64,000 nucleotides of DNA from Amblyornis subalaris (taxonomy: Eukaryota > Chordata > Aves > Passeriformes > Ptilonorhynchidae). The stretch covers positions 5,536,697 through 5,600,696 of the forward strand of contig JACAXG010000014.1 of assembly GCA_018881555.1 (NCBI GenBank). The letters are read 5' to 3'. Positions 14,801 through 24,746 of the stretch are shown here, piece by piece (within the stretch, counting starts at the first letter, position 1; every line of letters begins with the position of its first letter). A model generated the notes under the pieces. That model saw only the letters and a list, made by a program, of their open reading frames with translations. It searched no databases and was not told the DNA's origin. A program made the translations under genes and the position numbers.

Positions 14801-17487
14801 AATTTTCATGAGGAACAAAGTTGTTTTCACAGCTTTGTTAACATAACTATAAAACTTTGTGCACCCTCTGTTAAATTTTTGGCATGAAACTTCTCACCCA
14901 TAGGAGAATACGTGATTTTTTTACACCTGATCTAACACTTTTCCCCCTACGCTTCAGAGGTTGAAAAATGGAACTTGGCAGACTTACAGTATAATATGTG
15001 GGTTAGAACATGCATCTTAGGCCATGTGTACGTGTTTGTCTATTGAAAATGCTGGGAGTGATGGGAACTATTTATTTATGTGTGGAAAAGCCACATGCTG
15101 GATATTGAAAGAGTGAGTCTTGGGGAAGTCTGAAAGAATAGGGAGCCACAGGCGAATAACTGGCTTAACACAAGGAAATGTGCACTGAAAAGNAGGGATT
15201 TAGCAATTGAGGATGGGATTATCATAGGATGAGTTGCAGCTGGTTCAGGAGAAGGAGTGACACTGAAGCTAAGCCTGATTCTTCAGAGCGTGCCAGAGGG
15301 TAGAGGAACAGAAGCAAAGCTTCTTGGCCGAAGTTGTGGATGAGTTTTGTTGCAGCCCAGGTGGGTAATCTGGATGCCCTGTGTTTGGGGGCAGGTTGTG
15401 TTTTGTTTCCAGGATGTATTCCTGCAGCTCCCAGACCGGATTGATTTATGAGCGTAGATTCTGACATGGGCAGCGTTACGTGGACGTGAGAGTCGCTGCA
15501 GCCACATCCGTGTGCCACCAAAGGGCTGTGCTGCTGTAGGAACAGGGTTATTGCCTGGGACAGCAAAGGCTTTGCTCTGGGTAATGGTAAATCGAGCGTG
15601 AGTTAGAGCCATAATTCAGAACAGATGCAGGTCCCAGGTCTGTGCTGAAATCTGAGCGGGAGGAAACTCCCTCCGCCCACAGAGTTAGCCTGGGACACGA
15701 GTCACGGGATGGAGAGGGAACAAAGAGGGCTGTATGTGGGTCCCTGGCTGCTCTACATCCCCCTGAGCATTAATTTGTAGTCAATTATCCATTACATGCT
15801 TCATGCCCTTCTTCTTTCATTTCTTCTTCAAAACTGTCTATTTGGATGAGTGTGGGTGTGCAAATGAGGTTTTGATCTCCTTTGCTCTCTGCAGAACTAA
15901 CTTTTGATGCCAGATTTTGTAAAATTTGTTTTTGTTCATGCTGAGATACCTGCATGCCAATATCCTTCTTGAAAGAATATTTTCTTAACAAGCTCTGATA
16001 ATGGAAATACCTGCTAAAAAGTACTAGCCTACGTAAGTGTAATTAGAAGTTGGATTAGAGAAAAAAAAATGCAAACCACTTTTAAACTTAGATTTCAAAC
16101 CATGAAATGAAAAGACTTGAATTTCTTATTTTTGGCAGGGAATGAATTTAAACAGTAGTGTAATATTCTGATCTTGAGAACAGAGATGCTTCATTATAAA
16201 TTGGAGCCAGTACTTCCCTATTGAGTGTACAATTGGACTGTTCCAAAATAATAATTTTTTTTGCTATATTCCTAAATTGCACTTTGCAGGCTCAGTTTCT
16301 AATGCTTTATAGAATTATGTTCATTTTTATTTTTGAAAGCATGGGTCATATCACCTTTTTAAATGAACTCACGGATTTTGATGATAATTTTCATCTGAAA
16401 ATGGATGCCAACTATCGAAAGTCTGTTAATGAGTTAAAATTAGTTCGTGTCCCTAAACCCATTGCTGAATTGCCAGGTGGTTTGTGATTCTTGCTGATGG
16501 AGGCTGGGTGTCACTGTCACCGGAGTCCAGGTGATCAAAGCAAGGAAACCAAGGAAACTTAAGTGCTGCCTGCCTCACTACATACTCAGAAATTACCTAC
16601 CATATCCGAAAGAAATCTTGAGATTGCCTTCAGTTTGGTGTTTAAGAAGGAGGTCATGTGTATGTTGCATGAGATACAGCTTTTTGTGCTTCTCTTATTT
16701 GTTTTTTAATCTTCCAGGTTTGTATTTTAAACCTTGCAAGCAAGAATCTGAGATACAAAAATACCGTATAAAGTCACATGACTTCATAAATTGGAGTCCA
16801 AAGAAAAACGGGCTGTTACTGTGACAAAGCTACTGAAATATTGAAGAGTTGATGGCTCTTTCCCTTTGGCATAATTTGCATTTAAAAAAANNNNNAAAAA
16901 NNAAAAAAGACAATTTGTTTAACTGGAACATTTGACAGACAAGNTTTAAATTAGAGAGAAGTGTGATTCTTTTATTTTGTCAGTCTCTGTAACCTTGTAG
17001 TCTCATAAATTAACTGTTCTTAAGTACTAATGACCTAGGAAAGGCAGATGTTGTATCCAGCTGTTAAATGTTTTTTTAATGCTTCCTTTTTTNTAGAGAC
17101 AGTTAATTCCAGGGTAAAGCCTAAAACCATTTCAGGAAAAAAAATTTCTAATGTAGTCCTGAGATGAATAACAAGAGCNAGAATGAACATCTGATATTAA
17201 CTACTGATTTTTTACCTTGTTCTAATACATTGTGGGGTGCAAGAAGACAGCAGTTTCATTCCTTGTGCCCTGGCAATCTGCGGTCTGGCTGTGGGAATTG
17301 TGACATTCTGTTCCCCAGTGAGCCATGCCCCCATCCAGCGGTGTCAGGATTTATCTGTTTGGGTGGGGAGGGAGGCAAGGAAAGTTAGNACTGGGGAAAC
17401 CCAGAGCTTTGCTGCCTTAGGTTCTCCAGCAGGAGAATTGGGCATTGTGTTGTCTGTTCTGGAAACTTTAGTTCACTTCAAGTCCTT
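11893..17487. other. Non-coding stretch with a CpG-richer block and a poly(A)/N tract
   Basis: No recognisable gene or transposon. Positions about 15280-15740 are visibly richer in CG dinucleotides and G+C than the flanks. Overlapping minus-strand frames there (15222-15566, 15283-15612) look like by-products of that composition, not genes. At 16884-16908 a poly(A) run is interrupted by five and then two Ns, typical of uncertain homopolymer length in assembly. Other open frames are short and unrecognised. Confidence 0.5.
16884..16908. repeat. Poly(A) homopolymer with unresolved bases
   Basis: The tract reads A7, N5, A5, N2, A6. It is the only place in the window where Ns occur in runs rather than singly. 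The true length of the homopolymer is therefore unknown. Confidence 0.9.
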
Positions 17488-17972
17488 TGTGCGGTTTTGG
17501 GCACCACAAGGTAAGAAAGATACAAAGAGGACATCCAGAGGAGGCTACAAACATGGTGAAGGGTCTGGAGGAGAAGCCAGATGAGAAGTGGCTGAGGTCA
17601 CTTGGCTTCTTCAGCTTGGAGAAGAGGATTCTGAGGTCAGACCTCATTGTGGTCTGCAGCTTCCTCACGAGGGGAAGAGGAGGGACAGGCACTGATCCCT
17701 TCTCTCTGGTGCCAGTGACAGGACCCGAGGGAACAGCCTGAAGTTGTGTCAGGGGAGGTTTAGGTTGGATATTAGGAGAAGGTTCTTAACCCAGAGGCTG
17801 TGGAATAGGCTCCCTAGGGCAGTGGTCATGGCACCAGCCTAACAGAGCTCAAGGAGCATTTGGACAACACTCTCAGGAACAGGATGGGATTCCTGGGTTG
17901 TCCTGTCCAGAGCCAGGAGNTGGACTTCGATGATCCTTGTGNGTCCCTTCCAGCTCAGCATATTCTNTGATT
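17488..17972 (+). mobile_element. CR1 LINE fragment, ORF2 3' part plus 3' UTR
   Basis: A 5'-truncated CR1 copy in plus orientation, about 485 bp. Diagnostic wording runs in the expected order: 'ttttgggcacc' at the left edge, 'cagaggaggctacaaa', 'agcttggagaagagga', 'gacctcattgtggtctgcag', 'ttcctcacgaggggaagagg', 'ggtttaggttggatattagg', and finally 'gatccttgtg.gtcccttcc' with a 3' end of the ATTCTRTGA type (one N). This 3' end matches the avian CR1 group whose tail reads 'GGACT.GATGATCCTTGTGGGTCCCTTCCA'. Several Ns (17920, 17942, 17967) lie in the tail. The frames inside (for example 17487-17741) are decayed ORF2 and do not encode a working protein. Confidence 0.92.
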
Positions 17973-18097
17973 ACCTAAGTTTGTCAGCTNGTAAGGTGTC
18001 TGAATGCTCTTTCACTGTCTCAGGAGTGTCTCATCGTCACCATGATCATAACTCTAAGCTCTTCCTATTGCTCCTGTTTCCTTCTACAGGTTGAAAG

Positions 18098-18217
18098 TGG
18101 CTGGATGGAGCTCTGATCAACCTGGTCTAGTGGGAGGTGTCCCTGCCCATGGCAGGGGCTTGGAACAAGGTGATTTTTAAGGTCCCTTCCAACCCAAACC
18201 ATTCTGTGATTCTCTGA
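18098..18217 (+). mobile_element. CR1 LINE 3'-end fragment
   Basis: About 120 bp from the extreme 3' end of a CR1 copy. It runs from 'ggctggatggagctctga' through 'aacctggtctagtgggagg', 'gtccctgcccatggcagg' and 'aaggtcccttccaaccca' to 'ccattctgtgattctctga'. It lies only about 125 bp downstream of another CR1 in the same orientation. Its tail wording differs (GGTCTAGTGG-type rather than GATGATCCTTGTGGG-type), so the two are separate insertions of different subfamilies, not one split copy. Confidence 0.92.
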
Positions 18218-20263
18218 CTGCAAACATGGAAATGCATTATACTGAACTACAATAGAATTATTTCCCTAAAAAAAATGCTTTTTTTCCACTTAGACATTTT
18301 TACTCATTGGTACATTACTAATGGACTGAAAAAGAGAAAAAAAGCTGTAAATCTTTGGTCTTAAATTTAGCCTGTGACAGATTGCAGGCACAGCAGATTT
18401 TAAATCTTTATTTCAGTACCACATAGTTTTGTAACTAGCTCTAAGTACAGTGTACAAACTTTGTGACTAATAAACTCAACGGTAGGGTTTTACACTGCTT
18501 TCGTCTCTTACTGGCTTCTTCCTGTCCTAGTGTCACATCATACATTTGACATGTTTTCATAATTCTCATGTTATTTTTTAGTCTGTGTCTTCTTTTGTAT
18601 TCCTCCTAACTGTGTCAAAAAGCAATCATAAAAATGATTTATTTTTACTCCGTATGGAAGTTCTTGGGTATTCAGAAAGATTATATGAGGGTTTTAATGC
18701 TGACTTCATTAGCTGTGATCCTGTTCTTATTCAAATCCTCGCTGGCAGAACTGGGAAAATAACGTCAGAGGATTTTTATATGTGTGGAATTACGTAATTT
18801 GCTTTGTAATTACAATGAATACAGAAGCAGGAAAAAACCCTGCTTTTTCATTAATTATTATACAGGAAAACAAAACATTTAATCTTTTAAAAACTGTTAT
18901 GTTGTGGGGGAGCATTGGGAATGATGCCATGTCAAATATTTATCCATCCCTTCCAGACAAAATGTTGTGTGAGGTAAGAAAGAAAATGCGGTTAGAACAG
19001 TAGAAAACATTTCTGGCCACNTTATACATCGATCATTCTCACAGGGAGGAAAAAAAGTGCCCTGCATTACTTGAAGGTGCTGGGAAGTAGGATGGAGCCT
19101 AATTCTGTTACGGGAACAAATCATTTTGCCCTTCCTGTAACAGGTCAGTGTTTTTGCAGCTGCTTTTCGTCCCTGAGTATACTGGGCTTATGTGGCTGTC
19201 ACTAGAAGCTTGATGGTTACCAATGATACAGTTTTGTATTTGTCACTCCTAAGAAAATGTGGAGCAGAGCTGAGCAGAGAGGTTTCCTCTGCTGAGAAGG
19301 GACCCCTGAAAGATCCTCATGGGTGGAAGTGTCCCACTTCAGCTTTGACTGGAGGGGAGGTGTGTTTCTGCCCTGCTGAATGGAACAAATTGAATTGTTC
19401 AGTGTTTGAAAATGGAAAACTGAGCTTTGATAATCAGGGCCTTGGTCATTACACTTGTCTGGGTGTTTACCAGCAGCATGATTGAAATCACAAGGAAAGA
19501 GATTTCTGTCATCAAATCCTGCATTTCTGCTGATATCACAGGTTCCTGGTAGTCTGAAGAGAGGAGTTAGGAATGTTTAGCANGCAGTGATCACCTTACC
19601 TGAGCTCTGCAAGGGATTTTTTTTGGCTTATGCACATGCACTTGCACGGGGGGTGTGAAGGCTGGCTGTGCTCTCAGGTCACAGTCCCCAGGGATGGCTT
19701 CATGGTCCTCCCAGTCGAAGTGTCGTGGCTTCTCCCTGACCTGGGATTTTAGCCTGCAACTTGCTTCGAGAAATAAATGAATGAATACAAATGCAGCTGC
19801 CTGAAAACAAGAATGCAGCATGGTTCTNACTCACGGTAAATACACTGGGCTGATTAATTCTCTTGACAGTTTCCTTGTGCCACTGACCAAAATAACAATG
19901 CTGTTACCTGTCTTGGTTGTTTCATCAAGCTTATCTCATATCAGGCAGTTCAACTCCTTCCCTAAATAAAAATGTTCTTGATGCTTATGGTTGCATTCAG
20001 AATTACTTTTGCAAATCAGTTAGAAACAATGACCTGACCTGTTTGTTTACCCAGGGATGTGGTAAAAATCTCCTGTATTTTTTTACGTTTAAAAAAGAAA
20101 AAGTTGGATAAAATGGAGTATGCATTGGTGAGTGAGCGATACCAAAAGCTGTCAGCTTCAGGCAGACTTCTGAGCTGTGTCTGCCCCTGTTATCAACTAC
20201 AGTAAAAGATCTGTGGATCTGCTTNAAAAAGGGTGTTCTATTCACTAAGGAAGTCAGGTTCAT
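18218..20263. other. Non-coding stretch, nothing recognised
   Basis: AT-rich sequence between two CR1 copies. Small open frames (for example 19192-19485 plus, 19591-19821 minus) show no family similarity that I can see. Confidence 0.5.
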
Positions 20264-20458
20264 TGGTGATATTATACTGGGGGTCTGCTCCAGACCACCC
20301 AGCTAGGAAGACTGAATGGATTGAGACCTTCTGTAGACAGAGGAACAGCCTCATATTCACAAGCCCTGGTCCTCATGGAACCTTGATCTGTTGGAAGGTG
20401 TCCCTGCCCGTGGCAGGAACTCAATGAGCTTTAAGGACCCTTCCAACCCAACCAACTG
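20264..20458 (+). mobile_element. Internally deleted CR1: endonuclease segment joined to 3' end
   Basis: Two non-adjacent parts of CR1 lie side by side in the same orientation. Positions 20264-20378 correspond to the ORF2 endonuclease region. Their translation begins GDIILGVCSRPPS, matching the family's 'GVxYRPP' motif, and continues, after stops and a frameshift, toward the 'SQALVLMGDFN' motif ('acaagccctggtcctcatgg'). At 20379 the sequence switches to the 3' end ('ggaaggtgtccctgcccgtg', 'ccttccaaccca'). The intervening reverse-transcriptase region, roughly 2 kb in full-length CR1, is absent. In-frame stops and frameshifts make it non-coding. The joint may be a post-insertion deletion or a template jump during reverse transcription. 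Confidence 0.8.
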
Positions 20459-21443
20459 TGAAGTTACTTGTTTGTGCAGTGGTACACTTTAAGTTAGAGG
20501 AACAGACTTACACTAAATGTTACTGATTCATAGGTCTGTGTGAAATACTTGCTTTGTGATTTTTTTTCCCCCTGGTGACATTAATCCAGTTTTAAGCATG
20601 TGAAACTTCTGTGAAATTGCAGCAATTTTGCTTAGTTTTGTTGAAAAAAGCCTCGTATCAGGAGGAAAGCAGAAGGCTGTGGATGCTTCTTGGTCGTGAT
20701 ATTAACTTGTATTTCGCTTCAATGAGAAAAGCTCTTAAGCAGTGCTTAATTTTGAGCACAGTAATCCTTGTGGTTGTCAGTGAAACCATTCACCTGCTTA
20801 ATGCCCAGTACACCTTGAGTGGTGTTTGTGAAGGGTTTTGTTATACCCAGGTCTGTACAGTTTTGTCACACCATACTTCTTTGTCACAGCCTTTATAATT
20901 TAATATTAAAAATAGAATTTAAGATACGCAGCAGGCTGGAAAAATGAGGCAAAGAAGTCATTGTCTGAAGTCCGAGGAAATTACTGGGAAAGTTATGTTA
21001 AAAGTTGGAATANTGGAAAGGTTTTTTCTTGACTTCCTAAAACCCTCTTGATTTTGATAAAACATGCTTCTGTCTATAGGTAGGAGTAGATTTCTGTACC
21101 AGAATTTTTTCCTCTGCCTTCCTTAAGGTGTGCCAATCCATCCCTTGTCTTACTTAAGTGAAGTCTTGTTTGACTGGGATGGGACTGTGGCTGTCATGCT
21201 TGGGCTGTGTGGTTTTGTCAGAGGTGTTACTCATGATGCTTCTATTTAAACTGAAGAGTGATGGTATTTGTGAGCACTTAGGCTGCTTTTTGGTGTCAAA
21301 ATCATGACCAGCACCAGGACCATCCCTCCCTTCACAAAAGGGAGTTGTGTCATGTTTTGGAAGCAGACCCAGCAGAATGGTTATGGAACCCTCATTACTT
21401 CCTATCGAGTAATTGGCAGCACATGCTGCAGCCAAGTGGCTGA

Positions 21444-21492
21444 AATAAAGCAAGCCTAAAGGGAAAAAAAAAAAAAAAAGAAAAGAAAAAAA
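21444..21492 (+). other. AATAAA signal followed by poly(A) tract
   Basis: An AATAAA hexamer (21444-21449) is followed after 14 bases by A16 (21464-21479), then G, A4, G, A7. This is the layout of a polyadenylated mRNA 3' end copied into DNA. The upstream 300 bp has no open frame on the plus strand that I can assign, and I did not find clear target-site duplications. It may be the end of an old processed copy, or simply an A-rich tract next to a chance hexamer. Confidence 0.3.
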
Positions 21493-22310
21493 CTCCATAA
21501 AAAATATTTCTGGTAATGTGAAATTCACATNATCTCTCAGAACTTAGATCTTATCTGGTTGAGTGCTGCAGATGTACTGGTATGTACAAAATGTGCTCTA
21601 TCAGCTATTGAGTGATTAAGAACTTGCTGTAGAATGAGTTCAACATTTTAAATTGCTCTATGTCAAGGGGAATTCAAAGAACTGACCTATATCAAAGTAA
21701 TTTGTACAAAAGCCGTCAGGATGATAGAAATCTCTCTAAACATCCTCAAGATACACAAGTGTTGTCTGAATTGACAGTTCCCTTAAGAACACTGCTAAAT
21801 ATTCATTGTGAGGCTAGAGGAAAAAGATTGACTGTACTTGTTCCTGAGAGTCTAAACTTTAGACTAATAATGATCAAAAAAAAAAGAACACACCCAACTC
21901 CCAAAAGAAACCCACCAAAAGATGCCTGTTAATCTTTGATTTGAACAGAATATTTCAGACAATCAGCATATTACTTGGCCATTCCTGGTTATTGTATTTG
22001 TCCATCATAGAGGTTTTTTGCCAACATTACAGTTTCATGAAGCTTGCAAAAATAAATTTGGCTTCAAAGGAAAATATTTCTAAGAAAAAAATACGTAAAT
22101 CCAGCTCATTCTGAGAAGGCTCAAAGGGTAGAACTGACTGTTCCTCAAGCAGTGACCACAAACTTTGGCCTTTCAGTGTAACATTGCTTCCAAGTAAATA
22201 CAGTTTACCTTGATAGTGCCTGATTAAGTCTGGTTACACCATCAAGGAAGTTTTAATTCTGTTCTGGNGGTGGTATTAGAGTCACTGTGCTTCTCTCTGC
22301 CACTCTGCAG

Positions 22311-22467
22311 GTNTTTGGAGGAGAACCATTTTAATTTAAGGCATAATGCTCATTTTACTGAGGAGCTGCATCAAAAATACAAGAATGAAAGCACTATGGT
22401 GCTGATGAAGGGCTATATTGAAAGGCATCAAATAAAATTTATATTGGAGGAACTGTCAGTGAAAAGG
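22311..22467 (+). other. Candidate exon (157 bp) with good splice signals
   Basis: A strong pyrimidine tract and acceptor ('ttctctctgccactctgcag', ending at 22310) precede 157 bp that are open throughout in one frame. A plausible donor follows (AGG then GTAATT at 22468). The translated segment is polar (it includes EENHFNLRHNAHF and YKNESTMVLMKGYIE) and more protein-like than most frames here, but I do not recognise a family. Against it: one N lies inside (22313), and chance alone makes a frame this long fairly common. A non-coding RNA exon is also possible. Confidence 0.2.
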
Positions 22468-22797
22468 GTAATTAATCAAGAACCTTGCACATCCTGTTTT
22501 TTATTATTGTCTCTATTAGAATTCTATGAATATGACAGGTGTATTCTTCTGATTAATGACCAATTTGTGCAATTGATCCATCAGATTCAGTTACTGTTTA
22601 TGATTGGCTTTCTGTCAAATAAAATACTGCTATTCATTTTCTACTCAAGGACCTAACTATTGCAGAACTTCTGAGATTTTAAGGCCTTTGGAGAAGTAAA
22701 TGGTTTTCTATGTCTTAATGACCAGAGAACAATTTAAAAAAAAAGAGGAGGAGAAAAATCCAAAACTTTCAAAAAAAAGCATAAGACATAGATATAA

Positions 22798-22860
22798 TCT
22801 CACATAAATATATAATATATATATTACTACTACTTATATATTTTTATATACATAAAAAAT
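22798..22860. repeat. AT-rich low-complexity DNA
   Basis: A run made almost entirely of A and T with repeated TATATA words, interrupted by 'ttactactactta'. Such tracts melt easily and mutate by slippage. No other function is visible. Confidence 0.8.
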
Positions 22861-24679
22861 TCCCACAGTTTCTTCACAGCAGTTGGCCACCATTATATGC
22901 ACCACAATATATAAAAGTTACCTCTGGCTCTGTATTTAGTTTATTCTTGATGTGAATTTGACACTTAAGCNTCATAAAACACTTACATACTTTTCAGAAT
23001 GCAGGATGCATTTACAGATTGTGCAATTTTGCCTCACCACCCTCTTCCTTTCTTACTCCAGAGCCTGTAATACCAATTTCTCAAGGTTTTCATTTAAGTT
23101 TCTNACTTGTTCAGCGTTGGTCAATAAACGACGTAAGTTGAGTGTCAAAAGAAAAGATTCTCACTCACACCCTGGAGTGTTTAAGCTGATGGGACTCTGG
23201 CAGGGATGGTAATTGCAGTGGGAGNGACAGGCACTATTCTCTGCTGACCCCTCACTGTGGTTTCTGTAAAAGATTGGACATACTATATAAGATTTTTTTC
23301 TTCCATAAATTCATTTTTTAGCATTTATGAACCTATGTAGGCATATTTTTGAACTATTGCGAATGTCAATCCACTGCTGGGCTGTCGTTCAAAAATAGAG
23401 ATCACAAAAAAGAAATCAATTAAAACTATTAGGGTGCAGATCTGCAGCCAAACGAGCAGTGCAGGTGTACCTGATTGTTCCTGCTCCCTGGGACTCCTCA
23501 TCCAACTGTCTGGGTGTTGCACTCTGAGCCAGGTTGCAGCAAGCTCATGGAAAGTGTGCTGCTGACTCCAGTGGAATCAAGTTAGTGATTATAGCCTTGT
23601 GTAGGGAAGCTTTTCCTTTCAGTGCTGCTAATGTTTGAGTGAGCTTCTAACAGTCCTGATTCTCAGCACAGTATTAGTCCAAAAGGTTGATTTCTACTCC
23701 CATAAACCACTCACTGTATAGACTTTTTTTTTTTTTTTGTTTTGAGGTCACTACATCTTATTTCATAGGAAACAAATGGACTGTAATCCATTACCACCTA
23801 CAACTTCTTTTTCTTTTTGGCCAGTTTCCTGTTTAAATTACTTTTGCTGTTTTAATTTTCACATTAGCTTTCTCTTTGATGTAATAATTGAGTCTTCTTC
23901 AGAATGAAAGGGGAAAAAAAAACATTAAGGAACATGTTTTAGAGATTTAAAAAGAGGTAATTTGTAAAATTGCCTTATCTAATAAAACTGTGGATGATTT
24001 CTGGTACAGGTTTTGGCTCTTTTACATAGTAGTGTTCATAAAGATAGCTGTCTAAGAGGTGACAATGTCTGGAAGATTTCATAGTTTAAAGGGTCAAAAC
24101 TATGGCCTGTCCTTACAGAAGGACAGATCCGCTCTAGCTGCAAGACTGATCATACTGGAGTTCAATAACTCATCTCCTGTTAGCTGGGATGCAATTCCTG
24201 TTAGTTAATGACCTGCAATCAGCCTGAACAGAACTCCTAAGTGCCTGATTAGCAGAACGTTGAAACGTGAGGGACGTGGCACTGAGCATCTTCTGCACTG
24301 GGGCTCAGGTGCTCCATAGATGTTTGGGTGAGGATGACTGTGACAGTTTCAAAGCAGATGAGGGCATGCTCTTGGTGAGCAGCATCATCTGTGCTTGTGC
24401 AAAATGTGATCGGTCCAGACGGGGTGGCATGTGAGAGGATCAAAACTGTTCATACCCCAGGTAATTGGGAAATCGTTTGTTTAATTTAGATTTTGAAACC
24501 TTTGCAGGCTGTCAGATGGTGACATCAGGGTGCCAAAAGCCGCCAGTGACTGGTTGGGTTATTTTCTAATTCTGATTTTTTATAATAAAATAACTCAATA
24601 TCAGACTTTCATATTTCAATGTGCTTATGCTCCTTGGTTTGTGTGTGTGTCATGTGAATTTAGCAACACCTTGCAAGAG

Positions 24680-24746
24680 CCTTGGCAGGGGGGTTGGACT
24701 GGATGATCTCCAGAGATCCCTTCCAACCTTAATAATTCTGAGATAC
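24680..24746 (+). mobile_element. CR1 LINE 3'-tail fragment
   Basis: About 65 bp from the 3' end of a CR1 copy: 'ggcaggggggttggactgga', then 'tgatctccagagatccct' and 'tccaacctt', ending in 'aataattctgaga', a decayed form of the ATTCTRTGA tail repeat. The 'CTCCAGAG.TCCCTTCCAACCT' wording marks a different subfamily from the copies at 17488 and 18098. Confidence 0.9.

Larger units (their letters stand above)
20459..24679. other. Non-coding stretch with a poly(A) site-like end, a candidate exon and AT-rich DNA
   Basis: No transposon recognised. It contains a poly(A)-signal and poly(A) tract (21444-21492), a spliced-looking open segment (22311-22467) and an AT-rich low-complexity run (22798-22860). 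Each is listed separately. A T14 run sits near 23725-23738. The last isolated N before a long N-free interval is at 23225. Confidence 0.5.
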
